DNA of 64,000 nt from Alistipes shahii WAL 8301 (GTDB lineage: Bacteria > Bacteroidota > Bacteroidia > Bacteroidales > Rikenellaceae), in NCBI RefSeq assembly GCF_025145845.1, contig NZ_CP102253.1, forward strand, positions 3,596,001 through 3,660,000, given 5' to 3'. Below the pieces are notes generated by a model. That model did no database searches. It was not told the origin of the DNA and was given only the letters and a program-made list of their open reading frames with translations. A program made the position numbers and the translations under genes. Shown piece after piece: positions 15,674 through 25,186 of the stretch; within the stretch, counting starts at the first letter, position 1; every line of letters starts with the position of its first letter.

Positions 15674-17581
15674 ATGAAAAAGACCATCATCGACCTCTTC
15701 GAGGCCTCCGTGCGGAAATACGGGGCCAAGACCTTCCTGCTCGAAAAACGCCATCACAAATTCGAGCCTACGACCTATGCCGAGACCCGCGAGCAGGCGC
15801 TCGAAGCCGGAGCCGGACTCGCCGCGCTCGGCATCCGCCCCGGAGACAAGGTGGCGATACTGGCCGAAGGCAGCAACGCATGGATCATTTCCGAACTGGG
15901 GCTGTTCTACGCCGGGGCGGTCAGCGTGCCCCTGTCGGTGAAACTCGAAGAGTCGAACGACCTCCTCTTCCGCATGCGGCACGCCGAGGTCAAGGCCGTT
16001 TTCGTGTCGAAACACCAGCTGCCCAAGATCCGCCGCATCCGCGCCGGACTGCCGCAGCTGGAGCAGGTGATCGTCCTCGGACACATTCCGCTGGAATCCG
16101 GGGAGACGGCCTACGGGACGCTCAAGCGTCTGGGCCGCGAATACCTCGCCAAGAACAAGGAGGAGTTCATGGAGATCGGGCAGGCGATCCGGAATGACGA
16201 TTACGCCACGATCACCTACACCTCGGGCACGACGTCGGACCCCAAAGGCGTGATTCTGACCCACCGCAACTACACGGCCAACGTCGAGCAGGCGTTGTCG
16301 CGGGTCGACATTCCGCCGCATTTCCGCACGCTGATCATCCTGCCGCTCGACCACTGTTTCGCCCACGTCGTGGGTTTCTACATCATGATCGCCTGCGGAG
16401 CCTCGGTGGCCACGGTGCAGATCGGAGCGACGCCGATGGAAACGCTCAAGAACATCCCGCAGAACATCCGCGAAGTGCAGCCGCACTTCCTGCTGTCGGT
16501 CCCGGCGCTGGCCAAGAACTTCCGGAAAAACATCGAAAGCTCCATACGGGCCAAGGGGAGATTCACCGAGGCGCTTTTCAACCTCGCGCTCCGCACGGCA
16601 TACGCATACAACAGCGACGGGTACGGCAGGGGCAGCGGATGGCGCATCGTGCTGGCCCCCGTCGTCGGGATTTTCGACGCGCTGCTGTTCCGCAAGGTGC
16701 GGCAGGCGTTCGGTGGCCACCTCGAGTTCTTCGTCGGGGGCGGTGCGCTGCTCGACGCGGAGTTGCAGCGGTTTTTCTACGCCATCGGAATCCCGATGTT
16801 CCAGGGATACGGACTTTCGGAGGCGACGCCCGTGATTTCGACCAACTCGCCCAAACATCACTGGCACCGGTTCGGATCGTCGGGCAAGATACTCATTCCG
16901 CTGGACCTGAAGATCCTCGACGAGGAGGGCCGCGAGGTTCCCCGCGGGCAGAAGGGCGAAATCGTCGTCCGCGGCGAGAACGTCATGGCCGGCTACTGGA
17001 AGAATCCCGGGGCCACGGCCGAAACCGTGCGCGACGGGTGGCTCCACACGGGCGACATGGGTTACGTCTCGGAGGATGATTTCCTCTATGTGCTGGGACG
17101 TTTCAAGAGCCTGCTGATCGCTTCGGACGGCGAAAAATACAGCCCCGAAGGAATGGAGGAGGCGATCGTGGACAAGTCGCCCTACATCGACCAGATCATC
17201 GTGCACAACAACCAAAGCCCGTTTACGGGGGCGATCGTGGTCCCCAACCGCGAGGCGCTGCGCCGCGAGCTGGAGGCCCGCAGGACGCCCGAAGCGGAGC
17301 GCGCAAACGTCGCAGCGGAGATTCTCGGCGCCGAGATCGACCGTTACCGCGCCGGAGGAACCTATGCCGGGGAGTTTCCGGAACGGTGGCTGCCTGCGGG
17401 ACTGGCCATTGTCGACGAGGCTTTCACGGAGCAGAACGGATTGGTGAACAGCACGATGAAGGTCGTGCGCGGGAAGGTCGAGGAGCATTTCCGAAACCGG
17501 CTCGACTACCTCTATTCGGCCGAGGGCCGCAGCCTGAAAAACCCCGAAAACCTTGCGTCGCTGAAAAAAATCGTGGGGTAG
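15674..17581 (+). CDS. Long-chain acyl-CoA synthetase (AMP-forming)
   Basis: Adenylate-forming enzyme of 635 residues activating fatty acids with ATP and CoA. The ATP/AMP motif is TYTSGTTSDPKGV (A3); others are YGLSEATPV (A5) and HTGDMGYVSEDDFLYVLGR (A7-A8). It has the long-chain FACL layout with an insert between core motifs, and ends with the lid domain (KVVRGKVEEHFR). Co-directional with lepA, 5 bp apart, so probably an operon. Chain-length preference is not readable. Confidence 0.93.
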   Translation: MKKTIIDLFEASVRKYGAKTFLLEKRHHKFEPTTYAETREQALEAGAGLAALGIRPGDKVAILAEGSNAWIISELGLFYAGAVSVPLSVKLEESNDLLFRMRHAEVKAVFVSKHQLPKIRRIRAGLPQLEQVIVLGHIPLESGETAYGTLKRLGREYLAKNKEEFMEIGQAIRNDDYATITYTSGTTSDPKGVILTHRNYTANVEQALSRVDIPPHFRTLIILPLDHCFAHVVGFYIMIACGASVATVQIGATPMETLKNIPQNIREVQPHFLLSVPALAKNFRKNIESSIRAKGRFTEALFNLALRTAYAYNSDGYGRGSGWRIVLAPVVGIFDALLFRKVRQAFGGHLEFFVGGGALLDAELQRFFYAIGIPMFQGYGLSEATPVISTNSPKHHWHRFGSSGKILIPLDLKILDEEGREVPRGQKGEIVVRGENVMAGYWKNPGATAETVRDGWLHTGDMGYVSEDDFLYVLGRFKSLLIASDGEKYSPEGMEEAIVDKSPYIDQIIVHNNQSPFTGAIVVPNREALRRELEARRTPEAERANVAAEILGAEIDRYRAGGTYAGEFPERWLPAGLAIVDEAFTEQNGLVNSTMKVVRGKVEEHFRNRLDYLYSAEGRSLKNPENLASLKKIVG

Positions 17582-17604
17582 GCGCATTTTTCAGCCGCCG
17601 AAAA

Positions 17605-17642
17605 CTTGACAAATAAAAAAAACGGAGTAACTTTGTACTCCG
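17605..17642 (+). promoter_or_regulatory. tRNA-Gly promoter with palindrome over the -7 box
   Basis: CTTG at 17605-17608 (near-consensus -33), a 19-bp spacer and -7 TAACTTTG at 17628-17635, with the tRNA starting 12 bp after. The -7 box lies in a perfect 7-bp inverted repeat, CGGAGTA (17623-17629) and TACTCCG (17636-17642), which could be an operator or the hairpin ending the preceding ligase gene. Confidence 0.6.
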
Positions 17643-17646
17643 TAAT

Positions 17647-17719
17647 GCGGAAATAGCTCAGTCGGTAGAGCATCAGCTTCCCAAGCTGAGGGTCGCGGGT
17701 TCGAATCCCGTTTTCCGCT
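17647..17719 (+). tRNA. tRNA-Gly(CCC)
   Basis: A 73-nt cloverleaf. Acceptor stem GCGGAAA/TTTCCGC; D arm with AGCTCAGTCGGTAGAGC; anticodon stem TCAGC/GCTGA with loop TTCCCAA, anticodon CCC; T arm with GGTTCGAATCC; discriminator T, as expected for tRNA-Gly. CCA is not encoded. Confidence 0.97.
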
Positions 17720-17721
17720 CG

Positions 17722-17747
17722 AAGAGGTCCTTGCAGACCTCTTTTTT
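17722..17747 (+). terminator. Terminator of tRNA-Gly
   Basis: 8-bp stem AAGAGGTC/GACCTCTT with loop CTTGCA and a run of six T, directly after the tRNA. Confidence 0.9.
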
Positions 17748-17872
17748 CGTTGGTGGCGGTAGGGAGGGGGCAGGGCGGGCTTCGAACCCACATCCGGCAG
17801 ATAACGGGAATGCTCCGGCGAATGGCAGGATACCTATATCTGCATGGCGGAATGCCCGACCAACCCCGACCG

Positions 17873-18808
17873 CTACCGGACTGCCGTCCCGCCCTCGCCG
17901 GCGACAGGTTCCGTCCAAACGGAGAACCGCCGGACGCAGGCTCTGCGGGCCGCCTCCTGACAGGCTTCGGCCTCCTGGGGCGTCAGCTCGTGAGGGGTTC
18001 CCGCCAGACGGCAGCCGTTCCCGGCGACGTTCGTCCCGAAGGCCGGGGCCACGAGCGTCTGGAACCATGCGCAGGCCGCAGTGTAACGTCCGGTCCCGGG
18101 ATTCAGGTGGTATCCGTCGCGCGTCAGGTCCAGCGAGTCGCACAGCGCCGTGTTGCGCAGGTCCTGAATCGCCGTGCCCGACGGGACGACCACTTCGACG
18201 GAGGTCTCCCGCATGAGTTGTTCGACCGAAGAGACGATTCCCCGGTACATCAGTTGCTGGTTCTTCTCGTATCGTCCGAAATCCCGGTGCTGCGAATTGC
18301 GGGCATAGGCCCATGTCTGTTGCCAGGCGATGCAGGCTCCGGCATTGGGGCAACACCATCGCACGATCTCGACCAGCCGGCCGAACCAGGGCTGATAGGT
18401 CGGATAGATGCCCGATTTGCCCGACGCCTGTTGCAGTACCACGACGTCCCACCGTTCGTCGGCGATTCCGTCCAACAGGGTCGCTTTCTTCGAAACGGTC
18501 TCCCAGCGGTTGGACGTCGACTTGTAATAGATATACGCAGGGGCGTTGCCGGCATATTCCCGGCAATGGCGTTCGAGCGAACACCCGGCTATGTAGAGAC
18601 GCCCCAGCACGACGTTCCGGATGCCGGCAGCCTCCAGCAGCTCGGGCAGATACATCATGCCGTCGTCGGTGAAGCTGTTGCCGATGCCGAGGATGCGCAG
18701 CGTGTCGGGCTGCTGCGGGATGGGGTAGTTGGGGAACTTTTGGGCGAACAGGCTGACGCAGACGAGCGACAGTCCTACGGTCAGCAAAAGGCGCAATGTG
18801 CGTTTCAT
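17873..18808 (-). CDS. Secreted DUF4886 SGNH-like hydrolase
   Basis: An exported protein of 311 residues; signal peptide up to LFA-QK. The block I Ser is in ILGIGNSFTDDGMMY and the C-terminal Asp/His pair in LTRDGYHLNPGTGRY, the arrangement of SGNH-type esterases; DUF4886 is common in Bacteroidota polysaccharide loci. It is last of a minus-strand series AraC - GH2 - DUF4886 with 15-bp gaps. Deacetylation of acetylated mannan is a reasonable guess from context, not shown by the sequence. Confidence 0.8.
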   Translation of the reverse strand: MKRTLRLLLTVGLSLVCVSLFAQKFPNYPIPQQPDTLRILGIGNSFTDDGMMYLPELLEAAGIRNVVLGRLYIAGCSLERHCREYAGNAPAYIYYKSTSNRWETVSKKATLLDGIADERWDVVVLQQASGKSGIYPTYQPWFGRLVEIVRWCCPNAGACIAWQQTWAYARNSQHRDFGRYEKNQQLMYRGIVSSVEQLMRETSVEVVVPSGTAIQDLRNTALCDSLDLTRDGYHLNPGTGRYTAACAWFQTLVAPAFGTNVAGNGCRLAGTPHELTPQEAEACQEAARRACVRRFSVWTEPVAGEGGTAVR

Positions 18809-18823
18809 AATCGTATGGTCGGT

Positions 18824-21391
18824 TTATCGGGTTTGTTGCAGATGGGTGATGCGCAGCAGCCGGTCGAATTCGGACCGGGACAGCGTCGTTGCGACCCGCA
18901 CCGTTTTGCTGACGCCCGGTACGAGGTCGAAATAGTTGTCCTCGAAATGTTCGTTGCCGTCGAGAGCGAGCCAGACGGCGCGGACGAAACGGTCGCTCGA
19001 GAGCGTAATTTCATAACCGTCCGCCGCAGGTCCGACGCTCCATCGGATGTCGGCTTCGGGCAGCTCAAGCTCTTTTTGAGAGACGAAATATCCGATGTTG
19101 GCGTAGCGGCGTCCGTCGGTCGTGAATTCCGCGACGACGATCGCCCGATTGCGGGCGCAACCGTGCAAGAGTCCGGAAATGTCGGCCGAATAGACGTTCC
19201 GACTGGCATTGGGTGCGACGGTTAGGCTGCGGGTGTTTTCCGAGAGGAGGGCGCCGTCCATGTCCATGACCGTTATCCGGAGTTTGCCCCGGACCGTTTT
19301 GCGGCGGTCCGACACAAGGCGGACGTTCAGTGTGTTTCCCTCGGCAAGGGGCGATACGAGGATGTCGTCGAAGGCCGGGCGGGCGAAATAATGTTGCGCC
19401 TTCCAGCGGCCGTACCAGTCGCGGCTGGCCCACGAAGCCACGGGCCAGCAGTCGTTATGCTGCCAGAAGAGCGATCCCCAGCAGTAGGGTTTGTCGCGCC
19501 GGTGCGCCTCGATGGCGGTCTTGATGGCGTCGCCCTGCAAAACGTGGCTCATGTAAAGGAACGTGCGGAAATCGCGTGCGGGCCAGTATTCGTCTTCGAG
19601 GTATTGGCGGATGCGCATGTTGGCGAAATCGCCGCCGCGCTGATGGGCCATCATCACCTCCGATTCGATGTCCCAGTCGCGCTCTTCGGGGGCGAAACGC
19701 AGGACGGAGGCGTATTCGGGGAACGACTGGAAGCCGTATTCGCTGAAGAAGCGGCTGCGCGTGGCGTTGTAGTCGGCGATCGGTGCGCGGCTGTGCCACA
19801 CTTTCCAGAAATGCGTATCGCCTTCGCTGTTTTCGCTCGTGCCTTCGTGACGCGACCAGGGCGACGAGGGGTGGTAAGGCGTGCCGGGCGAGCAGGCGGC
19901 GACGGCTTCGGGCAGCACTTCGTAGTATTGGCGGCGGAGCCGGTCGCCGATGATCCGGTCCCATTCGGGATGCCCCTGTTCGGCGTACCGGGTGTTCCAT
20001 CCCCAGCCGAACCACGCTTCGTTGCACTCGTTGTTGCCGCACCATACGGCGATCGAGGGGTGGTTGCGCAGACGGCGGATGTTGTCTTCGGCTTCGAGCC
20101 GGACGTTTTCGAGCCATGCCCCCTCGGCGGGATAGACGCTGCATGCGAACATGAAATCCTGCCATACGAGGATACCCCGTTCATCGCACAGTTCGTAGAA
20201 AACATCGTCTTCATAGACACCTCCGCCCCAGACGCGCAGCATGTTCATGTTCACGGCCGCGGCGTCGTCGATCGTCTTCTCGTAGACGGCGCGCGTGACG
20301 CGCGGCAGGAAGACGTCGCAGGGGATGTAGTTGGCTCCCTTGGCGAAGAGCGGCTCGCCGTTGAGTTCGAAGTAGAAGGTCGTGCCGTCGGCGACCTTGT
20401 CGCGCACGAGGCGCAGCGAGCGCAGCCCGATGCGGGTGGTCCGGCTGTCGGAGGCGTCGCCCGCCGCGACCGAAGCCCGGAATTCGTAGAGATGGGGTTC
20501 GCCCAGTTCGCGGGTCCACCAGAGTTTCGGAGAGGCAATGTCGAGCGGGACGGTTACCTTGTTGATTCCGGAGCGCAGCGGCGCCGTGACCGAGGCTTCG
20601 ATGCCTTCGCCGGGGGATGCAACGGTGACTACGGCTTCCGCCAGGTCACGGGCGGAGGCGATTTCCACCTCGACCTCGACCCGGGCGCGCCTGGCCGTAA
20701 CCTCCTGCTGGCGGTAGAAGACATCGCTGATGCGGGCGCCGCTCCAGCCCTCCAGATAGACCGGACGCCAGATGCCCGAGGTCACCAGGCGCGGACCCCA
20801 GTCCCAGCCGTAGTGGTAACCCGCCTTGCGGGCGAAGACGCTGACGCGTTTGTCGAAAAGCCCGCCGTTGGCCGACTGATCGTTGACGGCCTCGTAACGG
20901 TAGGGCAGCGAGTCGTATTTGGGCAGGTCGACCTTGATCGGCGAGTGGAAATAGACTTTCAGGGTGTTTTCGCCCGGACGGAGCAGCCGTTTGACCTCCG
21001 TGCGCCAGCGGCGGAACATGTTGTCGGCGGCGAGCACCTTCTCGTCGTTGAGGTAGACGTCGGCATAGGTGTCGAGCCCTTCGAAGACCAGTTCGATCCG
21101 CTCGCGGGCGAGCAGGCCGGCGTCGGCCTCGAAATGCGTTTCGTAGATCCAGTCTTCCTTGTCGACCCACTGTACGCCGCGCTCGTTGAGGCGGAAATAG
21201 GGGTCTTCGATGATCCGGTTGGCCATCAGGTCGGTGTGCACCGTGCCGGGGACCGTGGCCGGATACCAGTTGTTGAGCCGCGCCTGACGGAACTGCCAGT
21301 CGTCGTGCAGGTGTTGACGGACGGGGGCTGCGGCTGCGGCGAGGGCCATGCAGAGGGACATAGCGGTAAGGATTGGTTTGAAGTTTTTCAT
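18824..21391 (-). CDS. Beta-mannosidase (GH2)
   Basis: Exo-enzyme of 855 residues releasing mannose from the non-reducing end of beta-mannosides. Signal peptide up to AAA-AP. Domain order: GH2 sugar-binding jelly roll, Ig-like beta-sandwich, TIM barrel, C-terminal Ig-like domains. The acid/base Glu is in VWCGNNECNEAWFG and the nucleophile Glu in SRFFSEYGFQSFPEY; both motifs are those of GH2 mannosidases rather than galactosidases. Downstream of the AraC regulator by 15 bp. With GH26 and GH130 in the locus it supports a beta-mannan pathway. Confidence 0.95.
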   Translation of the reverse strand: MKNFKPILTAMSLCMALAAAAAPVRQHLHDDWQFRQARLNNWYPATVPGTVHTDLMANRIIEDPYFRLNERGVQWVDKEDWIYETHFEADAGLLARERIELVFEGLDTYADVYLNDEKVLAADNMFRRWRTEVKRLLRPGENTLKVYFHSPIKVDLPKYDSLPYRYEAVNDQSANGGLFDKRVSVFARKAGYHYGWDWGPRLVTSGIWRPVYLEGWSGARISDVFYRQQEVTARRARVEVEVEIASARDLAEAVVTVASPGEGIEASVTAPLRSGINKVTVPLDIASPKLWWTRELGEPHLYEFRASVAAGDASDSRTTRIGLRSLRLVRDKVADGTTFYFELNGEPLFAKGANYIPCDVFLPRVTRAVYEKTIDDAAAVNMNMLRVWGGGVYEDDVFYELCDERGILVWQDFMFACSVYPAEGAWLENVRLEAEDNIRRLRNHPSIAVWCGNNECNEAWFGWGWNTRYAEQGHPEWDRIIGDRLRRQYYEVLPEAVAACSPGTPYHPSSPWSRHEGTSENSEGDTHFWKVWHSRAPIADYNATRSRFFSEYGFQSFPEYASVLRFAPEERDWDIESEVMMAHQRGGDFANMRIRQYLEDEYWPARDFRTFLYMSHVLQGDAIKTAIEAHRRDKPYCWGSLFWQHNDCWPVASWASRDWYGRWKAQHYFARPAFDDILVSPLAEGNTLNVRLVSDRRKTVRGKLRITVMDMDGALLSENTRSLTVAPNASRNVYSADISGLLHGCARNRAIVVAEFTTDGRRYANIGYFVSQKELELPEADIRWSVGPAADGYEITLSSDRFVRAVWLALDGNEHFEDNYFDLVPGVSKTVRVATTLSRSEFDRLLRITHLQQTR

Positions 21392-21406
21392 AAGATGAAG
21401 GGTAGA

Positions 21407-22270
21407 TCAGTATTTGATGAGCATCTGGGAGATGTATTCGCGGTATTCGATCGGGGTCATGTTTTTCTTTTTGGTGAAGATGCGGATGAAATTCGACTTG
21501 TTGTTGAAGCCGCAGGCGTAGCAGATCTCCGAGGCGCTGAGCGTCGTGTTGGCAAGCAGCTGGCAGGCCTTGGAGATGCGCATGTTGTTGACGAAGGTGA
21601 TGTAGGAGATGTTCGTGCGCTTCTTGAAAAAGTGCGAAAAGGCCGATTCCGACATGTTGACCAACCCGGCCACGTCGGTGAGCCGGATGTTCTGGCAGAG
21701 GTTTTTCTCGATGTAGTCGCAGACTTTGGCGATGCGGCGCGATTTGGAGGTGTGGACAATGTTCTTCGAGTCGCAGAGATTGCTCATAAGCACCTTGCGG
21801 TTGGCCGTGGCCAGCGCGTTGAGAATGTCCAGAAAAGCGGTCGCCGACTGGAATCCCTGCATGCGCGTGAGTTCAAGAATCCGGTCCCGGACGCTCAACT
21901 GTTCGGGACCTGTGAACGAAAGCCCCTGCCGGGAGTCGAGCAGCAGTTGCCGGATGGGGAGAAACAGGCGTTTGTTGACGATCGGGAAGTCGATCAGGTC
22001 GCCCGAGAACTGGATGGTGATGACGTGGTTGGTTTTCAGGGGCGATTTCCACACGTGCGGCACATAGGGACCGGTCATCACCAGGTCCAGCGGGCCGAAA
22101 TCCTCGGTGGAATCGCCCACGATGCGCGATCCCCGGGTGTTCATCACCAGATTGATCTCGTATTCCGGATGGCAGTGGATCGGATAGTCGAAATGCGCGT
22201 TGGGGTGGTTGAGGATGATGAAAAGGTCCTCGTTCGTGATCGGGGTGATCTCCTGCTGTATCTCTTTCAT
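21407..22270 (-). CDS. AraC-family regulator of the mannan locus
   Basis: 287 residues: an N-terminal cupin sensor (HFDYPIHCHPEYEINLV, with metal-like His/Glu residues) and a C-terminal double helix-turn-helix (about 190-285: IRLTDVAGLVNMSESAFSHFFKKRT and LSASEICYACGFNNKSNFIRIFTKKK). First gene of the minus-strand unit and divergent from the symporter/GH130/SusCD unit, so it probably senses a sugar product and controls both sides. This replaces the hybrid two-component or SusR regulator found in many PULs. Confidence 0.9.
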   Translation of the reverse strand: MKEIQQEITPITNEDLFIILNHPNAHFDYPIHCHPEYEINLVMNTRGSRIVGDSTEDFGPLDLVMTGPYVPHVWKSPLKTNHVITIQFSGDLIDFPIVNKRLFLPIRQLLLDSRQGLSFTGPEQLSVRDRILELTRMQGFQSATAFLDILNALATANRKVLMSNLCDSKNIVHTSKSRRIAKVCDYIEKNLCQNIRLTDVAGLVNMSESAFSHFFKKRTNISYITFVNNMRISKACQLLANTTLSASEICYACGFNNKSNFIRIFTKKKNMTPIEYREYISQMLIKY

Positions 22271-22427
22271 GTCCGGTAAGGGTTTCAGGTCCGGTACAAA
22301 AATAGGAATAATTCAGAAAGCTCCATGAATAATTCAAAAAAGTATACTTGTTTAACCGACTTATACAATCCGGTAAATTTTCGGGTACATATCTTTGCAT
22401 TAGTAAAAAAATCCTAAAACGACTTAC
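22271..22427. promoter_or_regulatory. Divergent control region of the mannan locus
   Basis: 157 bp, AT-rich, between the AraC gene and the symporter. On the plus strand TATCTTTG (22390-22397) matches the -7 element, 31 bp before the symporter ATG, but no TTTG lies 19-21 bp upstream, which fits an activator-dependent promoter. AraC binding half-sites cannot be identified with confidence. Confidence 0.5.
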
Positions 22428-24008
22428 ATGAATTCGATTGCGATTAATTTTGTCGACTGCGCGATTATCGTCCTTTACCTTATATTTATAATATGGTGGG
22501 GATTGCGCAACGGCAAGAGTTCCGACGCCGGGTCCTATTTTCTGGCCGGCCGCACGATGCCGTGGTGGATCGTGGGTCTGTCGCTTTTCGCCGCGAGCAT
22601 CTCCAGTACGACGCTCATCGGCCAGTCGGACGACGCCTACCACACCGGAGTGGCCGTGTTCAACTACAACCTCACAGGTGTCGTGGTGATGGTGTTTTTC
22701 GCCACGTTCCTGCTGCCGCTCTACATCCGTTCGGGGATATTCACGATTCCCGAGTTTCTCGAACGACGCTTCGACAAGCGGTCGCGCTACTACTTTTCCG
22801 GAATCTGCATCGTGGGCAACATCTTTCTCGATGCGGCCGGGGCGCTGTATGCCGCCGCGCTGATCATCAAGTTGTTGTTCCCGGAGGCGGACTTGCAGCT
22901 CATCATCATCATCTTCGCCGTGCTGGCGGCTTCGTACACCATTCCGGGCGGTCTTTCGTCGGCGATCAACGCCGAGCTGATCCAGGCGGTGATTCTGATC
23001 GTCGGGTCGGTGATCCTGACGGGAGCCTGCTTCGCCAACGGCGGGTTCGACTACCTCGCGTCGCTGTTCGAAAGCGGCGACATGAGCGTCAGACTGATTC
23101 GCCCGCTGACCGATACGGCCACGCCCTGGCTGGGGCTGATCGTCGGCATGCCGGTGCTGGGCATCTATTTCTGGGCCAACAACCAGACGCTCGTACAGCG
23201 CGTGTTGAGCGCGCGGAGCGTCGACGAGGGCCGCAAAGGGGTGATGTTCGCCGGAGCGCTGACGCTGGCCACCCTGTTCATCATCGTCTTTCCGGGCGTT
23301 ATCGCCCGCCATCTCTTCCCGGGCATCGAGAAACCCGACATGATCTATCCGACGATGGTGCTGCGCCTGTTGCCCACAGGGTTGCTGGGGATCATGCTTT
23401 CGGCGCTGCTCGCCGCGCTGACGTCGACGCTGAGCGCCATTCTGAACTCCACGTCGACGCTCTTCACGATGGATTTCTACGCCAAGATCGACAAGCGGGC
23501 CGACGAGCGCAAGCTGGTGCGCGTCGGCAAGCTGGCTTCGCTGGTCATCATCGTGATCGCCGCCCTCTGGGCTCCGCAGATCGGACGTTTCGGTTCGCTG
23601 CTCAAATATTACCAGGAGATGCTCTCCTACATTGCGCCTCCCGTCGTGGCGGCTTTCCTGATGGGCGTTTTCTCGCGCCGCGCCAACGGGCGGGGAGCCT
23701 TTGCGGGGCTGATCGCCGGACTGGTCGTCGCGGCGGCGATGCTCCTCTGGCGCACGGAGATCTTCGGCGGGATGCACTTTCTGCTGATCGTGCCGTTCCT
23801 GCTGGTCTTCAGCCTGTCGGTGATCTGGGCCGTAAGCCGTACGGCTCCCGCGCCCCGGCCCGACAAACTGATCGACACGACCTTTTCGGCGGCGGATTTC
23901 CGGGCTGAAACCCGCTCGCTCGCGGAGGTTTCCTGGTGGCGCAACTACCGCGTATGGGGCGGAGTGCTGCTGGTTCTGTGTATGCTTATTCTCATAATAT
24001 TCCGTTGA
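22428..24008 (+). CDS. Sodium:solute symporter (SSS family)
   Basis: An inner-membrane symporter of 526 residues with about 13-14 hydrophobic segments and the LeuT-like SSS fold (start FVDCAIIVLYLIFIIWWG, conserved SSTTLIGQSDDAY and SALLAALTSTLSAILNS). In Bacteroidota glycan loci such carriers take mono- or disaccharides from the periplasm; mannose or mannobiose is likely from context. Its stop is 1 bp before the GH130 start, so they are co-translated. Confidence 0.92.
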   Translation: MNSIAINFVDCAIIVLYLIFIIWWGLRNGKSSDAGSYFLAGRTMPWWIVGLSLFAASISSTTLIGQSDDAYHTGVAVFNYNLTGVVVMVFFATFLLPLYIRSGIFTIPEFLERRFDKRSRYYFSGICIVGNIFLDAAGALYAAALIIKLLFPEADLQLIIIIFAVLAASYTIPGGLSSAINAELIQAVILIVGSVILTGACFANGGFDYLASLFESGDMSVRLIRPLTDTATPWLGLIVGMPVLGIYFWANNQTLVQRVLSARSVDEGRKGVMFAGALTLATLFIIVFPGVIARHLFPGIEKPDMIYPTMVLRLLPTGLLGIMLSALLAALTSTLSAILNSTSTLFTMDFYAKIDKRADERKLVRVGKLASLVIIVIAALWAPQIGRFGSLLKYYQEMLSYIAPPVVAAFLMGVFSRRANGRGAFAGLIAGLVVAAAMLLWRTEIFGGMHFLLIVPFLLVFSLSVIWAVSRTAPAPRPDKLIDTTFSAADFRAETRSLAEVSWWRNYRVWGGVLLVLCMLILIIFR

Positions 24009-24009
24009 T

Positions 24010-25038
24010 ATGAAACTGAAGAAATACGAAAAAAATCCGATCATCGCTCCCAATCCGGCCAATGCCTGGGAGAATCTCGTAACCTGCAACCCGGGGGTCA
24101 TCTACGACGACGGCCGGTTTTACATGCTCTACCGCGCCGCCGGCGACGACAAGGAACATGTCATCCGTTTGGGGCTGGCCGTCAGCGAGAACGGCTTCGA
24201 CTTCCGCCGTGTCGGCGATTCGCCGGTATTCGGTCCCAGCGCGGACGGTCCCGACGGAGGGTGCGTCGAAGATCCGCGCATCGTGAAGTTCGACAATGAG
24301 TTTTACATTACCTACGCCTACCGCGCCCATGCCCCCGGGCAGTACTGGACTTTCGCGCACGACGTGGTGCGTCTGCCCCGATGCGGAGCTTATGCGCCGG
24401 CCGCCATGGCGCAGAATCTGGGAAATACGGGGCTTGCCGTGACGACCGACTTCCGGAATTTCCACCGGCTGGGGCGGCTTACGTCGCCCGTGCTCGACGA
24501 TCGGGACGTGATCCTTTTCCCGGAGAAAATCGGCGGGAAGTTCGCCATGATGCACCGTCCCAAACAGTTCGTGGGCGAACATTACGGGGTGAAATACCCT
24601 TCGATCTGGCTGAAGTTCTCCGACGACCTGCTGGCATGGGAGGACAAGCCCAGCCATCTGCTTATCGCCGGCCGCGAAGGAACCTGGGAGGAGAAGATCG
24701 GCGGAAGCACGCCGCCGATCCTGACCGAGGCGGGGTGGCTGACGCTCTACCACGGGGTAGCCGACGGAGGCACGGCCGAATACCGCGTCGGGGCGCTGCT
24801 GCTCGACCGGGAGAATCCGCTGCGGGTGCTGGCCCGGACGCCGGAACCGATCCTCGAACCCGAATTTTTCTATGAAACCGAAGGTTTTTACAGCCATTGC
24901 GTCTTCCCGACCGGCAATGTGGTCGTCGACGGCGTGCTGTACGTCTATTACGGCGGAGCGGACAAATATGTAGGCGTTGCGACCTGCCGGCTGGAGGAAT
25001 TATTAAATTATTTGACGGAGAAATGCCGTTGCGAATAG
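24010..25038 (+). CDS. GH130 beta-mannoside phosphorylase/hydrolase
   Basis: A five-bladed beta-propeller enzyme of 342 residues without signal peptide, so cytoplasmic. GH130 markers: NPIIAPNPANAWEN at the N-terminus, CVEDPRIVKF with the catalytic Asp, and the blade motifs ILFPEKIGGKFAMMHRP and YHGVADGG. Members phosphorolyse beta-1,4-mannosyl-glucose or mannooligosaccharides, or hydrolyse beta-1,2-mannosides. The subfamily, and therefore phosphorolysis versus hydrolysis, cannot be fixed by eye. Coupled to the symporter, it would act on imported mannobiose-type sugars. Confidence 0.92.
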   Translation: MKLKKYEKNPIIAPNPANAWENLVTCNPGVIYDDGRFYMLYRAAGDDKEHVIRLGLAVSENGFDFRRVGDSPVFGPSADGPDGGCVEDPRIVKFDNEFYITYAYRAHAPGQYWTFAHDVVRLPRCGAYAPAAMAQNLGNTGLAVTTDFRNFHRLGRLTSPVLDDRDVILFPEKIGGKFAMMHRPKQFVGEHYGVKYPSIWLKFSDDLLAWEDKPSHLLIAGREGTWEEKIGGSTPPILTEAGWLTLYHGVADGGTAEYRVGALLLDRENPLRVLARTPEPILEPEFFYETEGFYSHCVFPTGNVVVDGVLYVYYGGADKYVGVATCRLEELLNYLTEKCRCE

Positions 25039-25186
25039 CCCTTTTGCGGTTTGTTTTCATAAAAGTATAATCAATCAGCGATTTTCTAAAACAGTTCTTC
25101 CGTAGCAGCATGTTACTTTGCAGTGTCCGGTGCAGTTCCCGGAACCGCCCCGGACCGTATCAATAAACTACTCTAATCTAAAACTT

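Noticed and set aside
17673..18584. Minus-strand ORF across the tRNA ending in FERKTGFEPATLSLGS
   Set aside because: This peptide is the antisense of the tRNA-Gly sequence, a well-known false gene; the real gene here is the DUF4886 protein in another frame.
19391..22279. 962-residue plus-strand ORF opposite the GH2 and AraC genes
   Set aside because: Runs across two genuine genes and their gap; the minus-strand genes have full domain evidence.
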